Positions 8,727 through 16,940 are shown, counted from the first letter of the stretch. The stretch is 42,351 bases of DNA from an uncultured Clostridia bacterium (GCA_945928645.1 CAMENR010000009.1:1-42351); one strand, 5' to 3'. The notes: generated from the letters alone by a model not told the origin. Program-made: numbers and translations.

Positions 8727-8757
8727 GTCAAGAAAAATTTTTCTTGACATTTTTTAT
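8727..8757 (+). terminator. palindromic terminator after the TSUP genes
   Basis: Arm GTCAAGAAAAA is followed directly by its exact reverse complement, then ATTTTTTATTT. As RNA it would form a hairpin with a U-rich tail. The right arm also contains TTGAC, so as DNA the palindrome could instead be an operator. Confidence 0.55.
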
Positions 8758-8888
8758 TTGTGTGATATTTTGTAGGTGAACATACAACCTTGACAGTATT
8801 TCGTAATACAAAGGTAACTTTATAGCCAAATTTTAATAAGAAATCAATGTTTGTTGTTCAAAAAATGAGCCTTATATCGCAATTTTTC

Positions 8889-8917
8889 TTTACATATTTC
8901 AAAACTTCGTGTAAAAT
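8889..8917 (+). promoter_or_regulatory. sigma-A-type promoter for ferredoxin-ppx-mreB
   Basis: TTTACA, a 17-bp spacer and TAAAAT. The predicted start is about 20 bp upstream of the ferredoxin ATG, which excludes the longer ORF beginning at 8847. Confidence 0.6.
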
Positions 8918-8942
8918 ACTGGTTGTAATAAGGAGTAAAAAA

Positions 8943-9110
8943 ATGGTTGACAAAGAAAAATGTATCGGCTGTGGCGCTTGTGAAGGGGTTTGTCCTGTAG
9001 GCGCAATAAAAATCGTTGATGGCAAATCTCAAATTGACGACAATATATGCATAGGTTGCCACACCTGCGAGGGTATCTGCCCAGTAGAAGCAATAAAAAT
9101 TGAAAAATAA
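8943..9110 (+). CDS. 2[4Fe-4S] ferredoxin
   Basis: A 55-residue clostridial-type ferredoxin with two complete cluster motifs, CIGCGACEGVCP and CIGCHTCEGICP. It carries electrons at low potential between anaerobic oxidoreductases. The start is taken at the ATG at 8943, preceded by AAGGAG. The upstream part of the ORF overlaps the promoter and would add a non-family N-terminus. It is followed after 27 bp by the exopolyphosphatase gene, so the two may share a transcript, although no functional link is evident. Confidence 0.93.
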   Translation: MVDKEKCIGCGACEGVCPVGAIKIVDGKSQIDDNICIGCHTCEGICPVEAIKIEK

Positions 9111-9137
9111 GCAGTTATCTGCAAAGGAGATTTTGTT

Positions 9138-10643
9138 TTGGAAAAATTAGCAGTTATTCATTTGGGAAGCTCAAAAGTAAATCTTACATTGGCTTATCAC
9201 AATCAAGATGGCAACTATGTAGTCTTTCACGATGTTAGTGAACCGGTTAAGATAGTTGATGACTTTGATGGCGAAGGTCTGTTGAGAATGGCACGAAGCA
9301 ACGAGGCTTTGGTTGTGCTAAAGATGTTTAGAATGATGTGCGAAGTAAACAAGGTGAGCAACATATATGCTGTTGGCTCTCATTCGCTTAAAACATTGAA
9401 AAACTATCGCAGTTTTTTGGATGAAATCTACAACATCACAGGGTTCAAATTTAGAATTTTGGAAGAAAATGAAGAGTTATCCAACCTTTATTGCGGGGTG
9501 GTCAATTCGCTAGATATCCCAAAGGGTGTTATCTTTAATATAAGTGGAGGTTCTACCCGCATAGTGCAATATTCTAGAAGAAATATTGTAAATCAAGTGG
9601 TTATTCCATTTGGCTCTTATGAAGTGGCAAAATCTCTTGAAAATGCATCAAGCACCTCAGAGGGTTGCGATGCTATGGTCAAGAAATTTCGTGATAGTTT
9701 GATGGAAATTGATTGGCTTAGAAACATAGATCCAGAATATAGTTTTATCGGCGTGGGTAATTCCTTTTTGAATGCGGGTAAACTTTCTCGCAAACTTCGC
9801 AAATACCCTGTGGATATAGCACACAACTATGTAATGTCAAATGGGCAATTTGACGATGTGCTTAAGTTGATAAAAACTCTAGAAATTGACAAAACAAAGA
9901 AGGTAAAAGGTATTTCGTCAGAACGTGCTGATATTTTTGCTGCTGGAATTTGTATGACAAAGGCTATTTTTGATGTTTGCAAATTTGAAAATCTAACAGT
10001 GTCCGAACGTGGTATGAATCTTGGGTTTGTTTTGGGCAACGTTATCTCTACAGAGAAGCCTGTCAGCGATCTTTTGGGATACAGCCTGGATAACATATCT
10101 TCCTTTTATGAAGGGGAATATAGCAATTCAAAACAAGTGGGAGAGTTGGCACTAATATTGTTTAGACAACTTAAAGTTTTGCACAAACTTCCTCGTGGAT
10201 ATACAAAAATTTTGAGGATAGCATCTGCAATGCATGACTGTGGTCAAAGGATAAAATTCTATGAACACGAAAAGAACAGTTTTCATATCCTTCTCAATTC
10301 TGAAATTTATGGGGTAAGCCATAGGGAGATTGTGATGGCCTCCTTTGTAAGTGCTTGCCAAAATCTTAGTGACTTTGACCTTGCAGAATGGATAAAATAC
10401 AAAGATATACTCTTGGAAGAAGATTTGGATGCAATGCGAAAACTTGCCCTTATTGTTCGTCTGGCAGAAGCCTTGGATAAGAGTCATAGAAATGTGGTGC
10501 AAGATGTCAGTTGTGATATTTTGGGTGACAGTGTTATTATGAAAACCATTGTTACTATGGACGCTTCAATAGAAATAAGAGAAACTGCAAAAATAGGGCA
10601 GGATTTCAGAAAAGTTTATAAAAAGACTCTTGAAGTTTTGTAA
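9138..10643 (+). CDS. ppx: Ppx/GppA-family exopolyphosphatase
   Basis: A 501-residue protein. Residues 1-300 form the ASKHA-fold Ppx/GppA phosphatase (phosphate-binding LGSSKVNL, KFRILEENEELSNLYCG, NISGGSTRI). Residues from about 310 form an HD-type domain (ASAMHDCGQRIKFYEHEKNSFHIL). Such enzymes remove terminal phosphate from polyphosphate and/or hydrolyse pppGpp. The start is TTG at 9138 with AGGAGA seven bases upstream. The mreB gene follows 19 bp after the stop, suggesting cotranscription. Length and domain order are normal for the Firmicutes form. The choice between polyphosphatase and pppGpp phosphatase cannot be made from sequence. Confidence 0.88.
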   Translation: MEKLAVIHLGSSKVNLTLAYHNQDGNYVVFHDVSEPVKIVDDFDGEGLLRMARSNEALVVLKMFRMMCEVNKVSNIYAVGSHSLKTLKNYRSFLDEIYNITGFKFRILEENEELSNLYCGVVNSLDIPKGVIFNISGGSTRIVQYSRRNIVNQVVIPFGSYEVAKSLENASSTSEGCDAMVKKFRDSLMEIDWLRNIDPEYSFIGVGNSFLNAGKLSRKLRKYPVDIAHNYVMSNGQFDDVLKLIKTLEIDKTKKVKGISSERADIFAAGICMTKAIFDVCKFENLTVSERGMNLGFVLGNVISTEKPVSDLLGYSLDNISSFYEGEYSNSKQVGELALILFRQLKVLHKLPRGYTKILRIASAMHDCGQRIKFYEHEKNSFHILLNSEIYGVSHREIVMASFVSACQNLSDFDLAEWIKYKDILLEEDLDAMRKLALIVRLAEALDKSHRNVVQDVSCDILGDSVIMKTIVTMDASIEIRETAKIGQDFRKVYKKTLEVL

Positions 10644-10662
10644 AATAATTAAGAGGTTTTGT

Positions 10663-11673
10663 ATGTCGTGTTATGAATTGTGTATCGATATGGGCAGTTG
10701 CTATACAACTATCTACAAAAAGAATAGTGGGATTGTCCTTCGAGAGCCAACCTTGGCAATACTTCAAACATCAGGCAAAAATATGAAGGTGCTAAAGATA
10801 GGGATTGAGGCACAGCAATTATATGGCAAAATTTCTGATGACGAAGTATTTGTCAGACCAGTGGTTGATGGGAGAGTTAAAAATATTTCCCTAACTCAAA
10901 AAATTTTGGAATATTTTTTAAGCAAAGTGATTCAATATCGCTTTGTTAAGCCTGCCATAAAGGTTGTCGCTTGCTTGCCTGTTGGGTTGAAGAAAGAAGA
11001 ATATGAAGACATAAAGGAAATGTATTATGCAGTGGGGTTTGCGAAGATAGACTTTGTGTATGGCAGTGTGTGTGCAAGTTTTGCAGGTAGTCCATATCTT
11101 GCTCAAAACAGGGCAAACCTTATAGTAGATATCGGTGGTGGAAAAACGGAAATATCTTGCATAACCAATGGTAAGATTATCTCTGCTTGCAGTGCTAATG
11201 TTGGTGGAAACTTTGTGGATAGAGCAATTGTGGACCAACTTCAACACTCCAAAAACTACATAATCAATCAAAATTTGGCAGGTAAGATAAAGTGTGAGAT
11301 TGGTAGTCTTTATGAAACTGATACTAGCAGTATAGAAGTGGTTGTGCAAGAAGGCTCTGCTAACTCACAAATAACAACTGTGGTGCATGCTAGAGATATA
11401 ACCAAACCTATTTGTGAGTCTTACTTCAAAATAGCACAACTTATTCAGGCTTTTTTGGGGGATTGCTCTCCAGAAGTGGTGGAAGATATTCAAAAAAGTG
11501 GCATTATTGTCTGTGGTGGTGGCGCAAAAATAACTGGATTGGAGAGTTTCTTCAAAAAAATTTTGAAGTTGAGTGTTTTTGTGCTGGACAATCCAGAGGT
11601 CGCAAGTGTATTGGGTAGCGAGAAATTATTTGGTGACTATAATATGTTACAAAAAGTTAAGGAAGAAAACTAA
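10663..11673 (+). CDS. mreB: divergent MreB-like actin homologue
   Basis: A 336-residue actin-fold protein. Phosphate-1 is DMGSCYTTIYKKNSGIVLREP, phosphate-2 is VDIGGGKTEISCITNGKI, then KIKCEIGSL, and the adenosine motif is IIVCGGGAKITGLESFF. Order, spacing and length match MreB, which organises lateral wall synthesis at the membrane. It departs from typical MreB at several places: Cys and Tyr occur where GTANTLVY is usual, and VYGSVCASFAG replaces the IEEPMAAAIG segment. The start is the ATG at 10663 preceded by AAGAGG; the ORF-track start at 10630 lies inside ppx. Its position before minD matches the mre-min locus, but mreC and mreD are absent. FtsA-like or another MreB paralogue is less likely. 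Confidence 0.8.
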   Translation: MSCYELCIDMGSCYTTIYKKNSGIVLREPTLAILQTSGKNMKVLKIGIEAQQLYGKISDDEVFVRPVVDGRVKNISLTQKILEYFLSKVIQYRFVKPAIKVVACLPVGLKKEEYEDIKEMYYAVGFAKIDFVYGSVCASFAGSPYLAQNRANLIVDIGGGKTEISCITNGKIISACSANVGGNFVDRAIVDQLQHSKNYIINQNLAGKIKCEIGSLYETDTSSIEVVVQEGSANSQITTVVHARDITKPICESYFKIAQLIQAFLGDCSPEVVEDIQKSGIIVCGGGAKITGLESFFKKILKLSVFVLDNPEVASVLGSEKLFGDYNMLQKVKEEN

Positions 11674-11700
11674 AAACAATTTTTTTTGTCGAAAATCAAA

Positions 11701-11731
11701 AGTAAGACCGAATGAGGTTTTACTTTTTTTT
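11701..11731 (+). terminator. terminator or attenuator between mreB and minD
   Basis: AGTAAGACC can pair with GGTTTTACT (one G-U) around a six-base loop and is followed by a T8 run. It lies 33 bp before minD, so minDE may have its own promoter or depend on read-through. TTTACT-16-TAAAAT at 11719-11746 is a weak candidate promoter. Confidence 0.7.
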
Positions 11732-11763
11732 GTTTGTTGCTAAAATTTTGTTGGGAGAAGAAA

Positions 11764-12561
11764 ATGGCAAGGAAAATTGTTATTACAAGTGGCAAGGGTG
11801 GTGTGGGTAAGACCACTGTATGTGCCAATCTTGGTATGGCCCTGGCAAAATTGGGCAAGAGGGTATGCCTTGTAGATGTGGATATTGGACTTAACAATCT
11901 TGACGTGGTTACTGGGGTAGAGAATAAAATTGTTTTTGACATTGTTGATGTTATACAAAATAGATGTAGGATAAAGCAGGCTTTGGTTCAGGACCTAAAC
12001 CAACCAAATCTTTTTATTATGCCTTCAGCACATTCTTACAACAAATCTCAAGTTACTGCCGAAAATGTAAAAAGAGTTATTGATGGGCTAAATGATTACT
12101 TTGATTTTGTGTTGATAGATTGTCCTGCTGGGATAGACGAACCATTCAAGCGTGCTGTGTGTGGAGCAGATGAAGCCTTGGTGGTGGTTACTCCACATCT
12201 GTCCAGTATGCGTGATGCCGACAAGGTTATGCTTATGTTGGGAAATTTTAACATAAAAGATTTTTCCATTGTAATAAATAGAGTGCGTGGCGATATGATT
12301 TTGGACAAGGAAATGTTAGATTGCAAAAAGATTGCCGAAGTGCTAGATGCTCGGCTTTCGGGTATAATACCAGAGGACGATGCGATAACCACCTTTTTGT
12401 CGGTGGGCAGGACAGTAAACAGGGGTTGCAATTCGTTTGAGGCTTTTTCGTTGCTTGCCAAAAACATTTTGGGCGAAACAACCAAAGTGTTTGATTGCAC
12501 AGAAAGATATAAAGGGCTTTCTGGATTTTTTAAGAGAATAATACTTAAAAAGGTAAAATAG
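11764..12561 (+). CDS. minD: septum site-determining ATPase MinD
   Basis: A 265-residue deviant-Walker ParA/MinD ATPase. The P-loop is SGKGGVGKTT; VDVDIGLNNLDVVTG and LIDCPAGID carry the switch and Walker B elements. The C-terminus (GLSGFFKRIILKKVK) is an amphipathic membrane-targeting helix, as in MinD. MinD binds the membrane with ATP and places the division inhibitor. The start is ATG 11764 with GGGAGAAG upstream; the ORF-track start adds ten unlikely residues. minE follows directly. minC, normally upstream, is not present between mreB and minD. Confidence 0.95.
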   Translation: MARKIVITSGKGGVGKTTVCANLGMALAKLGKRVCLVDVDIGLNNLDVVTGVENKIVFDIVDVIQNRCRIKQALVQDLNQPNLFIMPSAHSYNKSQVTAENVKRVIDGLNDYFDFVLIDCPAGIDEPFKRAVCGADEALVVVTPHLSSMRDADKVMLMLGNFNIKDFSIVINRVRGDMILDKEMLDCKKIAEVLDARLSGIIPEDDAITTFLSVGRTVNRGCNSFEAFSLLAKNILGETTKVFDCTERYKGLSGFFKRIILKKVK

Positions 12562-12574
12562 AGAGGGATAATAT

Positions 12575-12811
12575 ATGAAATTGGCTCAAAAATCTCTTTT
12601 GAGAATAGAAAAAATGTTAAAATTCGACAAGGAAAGGGTTTCACAACCACTGCTTAGTTTGCTAAAAAGTGATATTTATAGTGTGTTTGACAGTTATTTT
12701 GAAACGAGTTTAGAGGATATTTCCATAAGTTATTTTGTAGGTAAGGACGGGAAATATCATTTTAAGTTGGATATTGGTGCAAAGAGAATGAAAAAACCTA
12801 CATATTTTTGA
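12575..12811 (+). CDS. minE: MinE-like topological specificity factor
   Basis: A 78-residue protein directly after minD (13-bp gap, GAGAGG ribosome site). Residues 19-65 (KERVSQPLLSLLKSDIYSVFDSYFE, then ISISYFVGKDGKYHFKLDIGA) match the MinE pattern: a helix with LLxxDIxxV followed by two antiparallel strands. Residues 1-18 are a short amphipathic stretch like the MinE membrane-targeting and MinD-binding part. MinE stimulates MinD ATPase and drives pole-to-pole oscillation. The sequence is divergent, so the call leans on operon position as well as pattern. Confidence 0.75.
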   Translation: MKLAQKSLLRIEKMLKFDKERVSQPLLSLLKSDIYSVFDSYFETSLEDISISYFVGKDGKYHFKLDIGAKRMKKPTYF

Positions 12812-12877
12812 TATAATGCACAATTTATCCTTATTGGGCAGTTCATATTTTGCAAAGGCAAAGCATAAATATCTTGT

Positions 12878-13486
12878 ATGAAAAAGTTTGTTATAAATGC
12901 ACTTTCTGTAAAGAAAGGATTAAAAAATTCTTGGGGATTTTTCAAAAAATATCTCACAATTTTTATTATTTTGCTTATGTTTTTGGTGCTTGTGGTGTGC
13001 GACAAAGCGGGGAGCAAAACAGGTGGAATGATTATGGATAATCTAAAATCTATTGCAACCAGTTTTACTCCAACCACAGACCTTTTTGATGATGGCAGTG
13101 AGGTATCATTTGTGTCATATTTCTTTGGTATGACTCAGCCAAAAAGAAATGAAGATGTGAAATTTGTGTTGCCAACAGGGCAGGAAAACTTGGCATCTTC
13201 CGAAGATTTTTTGTGCTATGACTTTGATGGGGTAGTAAGGTCTGTTGCAAGTGGAACAGTGTGTGCTGTGGGCTGGACATTAGATAATCAAAAGTATATA
13301 GAAATTGAACACGCCAAGGGCTACAAGTCAAGGTATGTGGGAGTATATTCCTTGGGTGTTGCTACAGGAGATAGGGTTGTAGGTGGGGATTTGATTGCTT
13401 CACTATCCTCTGGTCAAAAGTGTAAGGTTTATATTTTTCAAAACAACAACCAACTAAAAATAAGTGAAGTGGAATGGGCAAAATAA
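12878..13486 (+). CDS. spoIVFA: SpoIVFA-like membrane protein with degenerate M23 (LytM) domain
   Basis: A 202-residue protein with a basic N-terminus, one transmembrane helix (about residues 28-45) and a C-terminal LytM/M23 beta-barrel (VVRSVASGTVCAVGW, YIEIEHAKGYKSRYVGVYSL). The catalytic His that normally follows the tyrosine in the YxHL motif is replaced (YVGV), so it should be a non-enzymatic scaffold. It sits immediately before an M50 protease, with a 13-bp overlap, as SpoIVFA precedes SpoIVFB in Bacillus. There SpoIVFA anchors and inhibits the SpoIVFB protease in the forespore membrane. The ribosome site is weak. SpoIIQ-type M23 is an alternative, but the neighbourhood favours SpoIVFA. 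Confidence 0.72.
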   Translation: MKKFVINALSVKKGLKNSWGFFKKYLTIFIILLMFLVLVVCDKAGSKTGGMIMDNLKSIATSFTPTTDLFDDGSEVSFVSYFFGMTQPKRNEDVKFVLPTGQENLASSEDFLCYDFDGVVRSVASGTVCAVGWTLDNQKYIEIEHAKGYKSRYVGVYSLGVATGDRVVGGDLIASLSSGQKCKVYIFQNNNQLKISEVEWAK

Positions 13487-14343
13487 AGTTTAAGATTCAC
13501 CCTCTGTTTGTTGTTTTTGCCCTCCTCTTGTTGTATTTTGGACAAGGAGTTTTGTTTGTAAATTATCTTGTTGTGATGATTGTTCACGAATACTCCCATG
13601 CCTATGTGGCAAGAAGACTGGGGTATAACTTACAGAATATAAAACTTATACCATTTGGCATTTGCTTAAATCTAAATTCTACTTCGCTAAACCCTACTGA
13701 TGAAATAAAAATCGCTATTGCTGGTCCTTTGTGCAACTTTGTATTGGGTATTTTTACTGTTGCTATTTGGTGGATTTTCCCAGCAACTTACAATGTTACC
13801 AACCTTTTTTGTTATACCAATTTTGTTACAGCAACTTTTAATATATTGCCAGCATTTCCTTTGGACGGGGGAAGAGTTTTGCATGGGATTTCTGCAATGT
13901 GTTTTGGGCAAAGTAAAGCATCAAAAATTTGCAAAATTTCAAGCGCAATATTATGTGTGGCTCTGCTTATTATGTTTGTTGCCAGTTTCTTTGTTGCACA
14001 AGTCAACTTTACCTATCTTTTTGTAATATTTTGCTTGCTAACAGGTTTTTCACAAAAAGACGAGAAGTTATCTTATAGTTTTTTTAGCCTTTCAAAAGCA
14101 AAAAATAGCAAGAAAGTTTTGAAAGTAAAAACTCTTTATGTTAGGGGGGACACAAAAATTTTTAGGTTGTGCAAATATATAGATTCGTCTACATTTCTTA
14201 ACCTTTATGTGTGTGATAATAATGGCGATTTTTTGGATATGATAAACGAGCAGGAGTTAACAAAAATACTAGAAAATTGCAATTCTACAACAACAATTAT
14301 GGAGGCTTTGGCTTTGTCAAATACACCTAAAGGCACTTTTTAG
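13474..14343 (+). CDS. spoIVFB: SpoIVFB-like M50 site-2 intramembrane protease
   Basis: A 289-residue polytopic protein with the zinc motif IVHEYSHAYVARRLGY (HEXXH) near residue 35 and the second M50 motif FNILPAFPLDGGRVLHG, which supplies the Asp ligand. The C-terminal third (about residues 205-289) resembles a single CBS-type module, as in SpoIVFB. In Bacillus this enzyme cleaves pro-sigma-K in the mother cell. Its start lies inside the end of the spoIVFA-like gene. Order and content match the minD-spoIVFA-spoIVFB locus of sporulating Firmicutes. Confidence 0.85.
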   Translation: MGKIKFKIHPLFVVFALLLLYFGQGVLFVNYLVVMIVHEYSHAYVARRLGYNLQNIKLIPFGICLNLNSTSLNPTDEIKIAIAGPLCNFVLGIFTVAIWWIFPATYNVTNLFCYTNFVTATFNILPAFPLDGGRVLHGISAMCFGQSKASKICKISSAILCVALLIMFVASFFVAQVNFTYLFVIFCLLTGFSQKDEKLSYSFFSLSKAKNSKKVLKVKTLYVRGDTKIFRLCKYIDSSTFLNLYVCDNNGDFLDMINEQELTKILENCNSTTTIMEALALSNTPKGTF

Positions 14344-14385
14344 TGTAAAAAACATCAAATTTTATGAACAAAAGGTCAAAAACGC

Positions 14386-14414
14386 TTAACATATCGCCAA
14401 AAATATTTTAGAAT
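14386..14414 (+). promoter_or_regulatory. sigma-A-type promoter for the DUF4132 gene
   Basis: TTAACA, a 17-bp spacer and TAGAAT, ending 18 bp before the ATG at 14433. Confidence 0.6.
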
Positions 14415-14432
14415 ATTGTCATAGGGGTAGAT

Positions 14433-16799
14433 ATGAAATACGTTAGAAATATTGAAGACTTAAAAAAATATACATTTGAATTTTTTGATGCCTTTTTGCC
14501 ACAAGCATTGTCGGACCAATTGGTCAATTATTTTTTGCTTAATATGGGTGATGGCAAATTACTAGAGGGGCAGGCTATTGCATATCTTTCGCAAAGGAAA
14601 ATCCCTCAAGACACCGTTGCAGAATATGGCGAGGCAATATTGCAACTAAATGATTATAGAGGGTTGCTCAAAAAATTTGTTGAATTATTGCTAAAGGCTC
14701 GCTGTTACGAAGGTTTGAGTGCTTTTCTTAACAGGATTTTCTTGCAACAGGTGGGAGATGTAAAATATAGAAGTATAAAAAGACAATATTCCATCAATGA
14801 GAGATATTTTGATAGATTTATAGAGATTATATCCTATTGTCAAATAGACAAAAAACTCTATATGCCATTCTTTTTGGCAATATTTGCAAGCGATGCCAAT
14901 TCTCGAATGTTTGCTTACAAAGAACCTCTAAAAGAATACCTTGATGTATTTTTGAAGGAGGGAGAAGATGATGAGTTTATATCACAACTTATAGACCTGG
15001 AAAACAAAGATGGCATAGAGGAGTATGCATCGTCTAATATATTCAAGACTATCAAAGCAATCGTTATGGAATATGTTACAGGAGAAAATGGCAGTGCTGT
15101 GCTAGCCAAAAGAGCAATTGCAATGCATAAGACAGAGGGAATAAATATCCTTAATGAAATTTTATCTGGCAATGACGAAGGTCAAAAGCAAAAGGCGGTG
15201 TCCTTGTTATGCTCCCTTAAGAGTGATAGACGAGTTAAGGATAAATTAAAAAATATTTATGAAACGACAGGGAACCCAAGAATAAAGGCCATTTTGGAGA
15301 AAGAATGTGGCTTTGACACTCTAAAAATGTTTGAAACAGAGCAAGAATTCTTAAATGAAGTGAATGAAAAAGTTGACCAAATCCAAGAGAGATTGTATGG
15401 AGTTAGACTAAAAAGATTTTATGACAAAAACGGACTGGTCAACACAGGCATTAGTGGCAAGGTTTTGACATACATAATGGAAGTTTTTAAGTCGAGAGAG
15501 ATAGATTCCAACCTAAGCGCTTACAGAGAGTATTTCAAGTTTGTAGATACAAAGGTTTTGCAGGGCTTAAGCAATGTAGTGTGGGAGGTCGCATACTCTA
15601 GGGGGAAATTTTTGAGCAGTAAATGGGCGATGCGTCTGATTGCTGTGTTTGCACCTATGTCCCTTATAAAAGAAATAACAGAATACCTAAAGGTGTGGTT
15701 TTTTGACAAAAATTTGTATGCAGGCTGTAAATACTTTGTAGATATGATGGCTAGTGGTGGACATGAAGGAATTATTTATGTTGTAAGGGAGTTGCAAAAA
15801 GAAAACCTTACTCCAAAGCAAAAGAAATATTTTGAACAAAAATTAGAGAATTTTTCGGATAGGAGTAGCCAAAGCATTGAGGAAGTGAAGGACAAATTGG
15901 CAGACACTTTTGGATTTGACAAAGATGGCTATCTAGAACTGGATATAGGCAATAGAATTTTGCTGGCAAAGATAAATTTGGATTGCACAATATCCATATA
16001 TAACAGTGCTACAGGCAAACCTGCAAGGCTAAAGGGAAATGAGCAATGTCAGGGAGAAAATGTAAAAAAATACCTCAAACAACTGGAAAAAGAGGTTAAG
16101 GAACAGAGAAAAAGACTATGGAATAGTTTTATGGAATTTAGAGAATATGACTTGCCAACTTTCCGCAAATGTATAGTAAATAATTGTTTGCTTAACTTTC
16201 TTGCAAAACATCTTTATTGGGGAAAATATAAAAAAGGGAAATTATGCGAAGTTTGTCTTTTTCAAGAGGATAGACTGGTGCATGAGGCAGGCAATGTGCT
16301 AGATGACTTGGATAATTACAATGTAGCAATACTGCAACCACTAGATGCAGAGCAATATGCAGGCAGATTAAGTGGAAGGATTCAAACTTTGTTTGACCAA
16401 CTAAATTTTCCACATTTTCAGGCGGAGGAAAACACAGCCAACTGCAATTATGTTGATGTGCTATCAGGGGTGGTGTGCAATGCGCAACTCTTTGTTACAA
16501 GGCTTGAAAAACTAAAATTTAAGGTGGCAGACTTGGACAATCGTGGCACTTTTGGCACATTGTTTAAGGTTAACAAAAATCTCAACCTAATAACCACAGT
16601 GGAGTTTGAGCGAATCCCTATGGCATATCAAAACTGTGGCACAGCCTTGGGCAAAATAAGGTTTTATGACCTGTCCAAGCAAACCAAAAATGGCAAAACA
16701 TATGCACTTAATAAGTCCGAAGCACTAACTATAAAAGACATAAATGAATATGTCTTAAGCAATGAAATAGGGCAGATAATAAAAGCAAGCAAAAATTAG
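14433..16799 (+). CDS. DUF4132-like protein with helical-repeat N-terminus
   Basis: A 788-residue soluble protein. Residues 1-500 are almost entirely helical and look like HEAT-type repeats (for example ILSGNDEGQKQKAVSLLCSLKSDRRVKDKLKNI). The C-terminal third has the DUF4132 pattern: FRKCIVNNCLLNFLAKHLYWG, then VAILQPLDAEQYAGRLSGRIQTLFDQLNFPHFQ. E. coli YehI/MolR-type proteins belong to this family; their molecular function is not established. No signal peptide or membrane segment is seen. It has its own promoter and separates the min-spoIVF cluster from the rplU cluster, an accessory position. Family membership is reasonably supported; the role is unknown. Confidence 0.65.
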   Translation: MKYVRNIEDLKKYTFEFFDAFLPQALSDQLVNYFLLNMGDGKLLEGQAIAYLSQRKIPQDTVAEYGEAILQLNDYRGLLKKFVELLLKARCYEGLSAFLNRIFLQQVGDVKYRSIKRQYSINERYFDRFIEIISYCQIDKKLYMPFFLAIFASDANSRMFAYKEPLKEYLDVFLKEGEDDEFISQLIDLENKDGIEEYASSNIFKTIKAIVMEYVTGENGSAVLAKRAIAMHKTEGINILNEILSGNDEGQKQKAVSLLCSLKSDRRVKDKLKNIYETTGNPRIKAILEKECGFDTLKMFETEQEFLNEVNEKVDQIQERLYGVRLKRFYDKNGLVNTGISGKVLTYIMEVFKSREIDSNLSAYREYFKFVDTKVLQGLSNVVWEVAYSRGKFLSSKWAMRLIAVFAPMSLIKEITEYLKVWFFDKNLYAGCKYFVDMMASGGHEGIIYVVRELQKENLTPKQKKYFEQKLENFSDRSSQSIEEVKDKLADTFGFDKDGYLELDIGNRILLAKINLDCTISIYNSATGKPARLKGNEQCQGENVKKYLKQLEKEVKEQRKRLWNSFMEFREYDLPTFRKCIVNNCLLNFLAKHLYWGKYKKGKLCEVCLFQEDRLVHEAGNVLDDLDNYNVAILQPLDAEQYAGRLSGRIQTLFDQLNFPHFQAEENTANCNYVDVLSGVVCNAQLFVTRLEKLKFKVADLDNRGTFGTLFKVNKNLNLITTVEFERIPMAYQNCGTALGKIRFYDLSKQTKNGKTYALNKSEALTIKDINEYVLSNEIGQIIKASKN

Positions 16800-16813
16800 A
16801 ACAAAATAAATAG

Positions 16814-16842
16814 TTGTATTTGCAAAAGCATTGGGTTATAAT
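16814..16842 (+). promoter_or_regulatory. sigma-A-type promoter for the InlB-repeat surface gene
   Basis: TTGTAT, a 17-bp spacer and a perfect TATAAT. It implies a leader of about 90 nt before the ATG at 16941. Confidence 0.65.
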
Positions 16843-16849
16843 ATATTAT

Positions 16850-16907
16850 ATACTTAAGTTTCGAATTAATCTTATTTCGAAATACTATTTGTTTTGCAAT
16901 TAAGTAT
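16850..16907 (+). promoter_or_regulatory. nested inverted repeats in the leader of the InlB-repeat gene
   Basis: The outer arms are ATACTTAA and TTAAGTAT; nested inside are TTTCGAA and TTCGAAA. All lie between the promoter and the ribosome site. The arrangement could be a two-tier RNA stem, or the inner pair could be a protein operator. It matches no riboswitch I recognise. Confidence 0.5.
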
Positions 16908-16940
16908 GATAGGAATATTCTGTTAAAGGGAGAAAAATCT

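Larger units (their letters stand above)
8617..8942. other. intergenic region between the TSUP pair and ferredoxin
   Basis: I see no gene in these 326 bp. It holds a perfect palindrome followed by a T-rich run (8727-8757), a small inverted repeat (GTATT..AATAC near 8796-8809) and the ferredoxin promoter at 8889-8917. Confidence 0.6.

Noticed and set aside
8847-8942. N-terminal extension of the ferredoxin
   Set aside because: It overlaps the promoter and adds residues foreign to the family.
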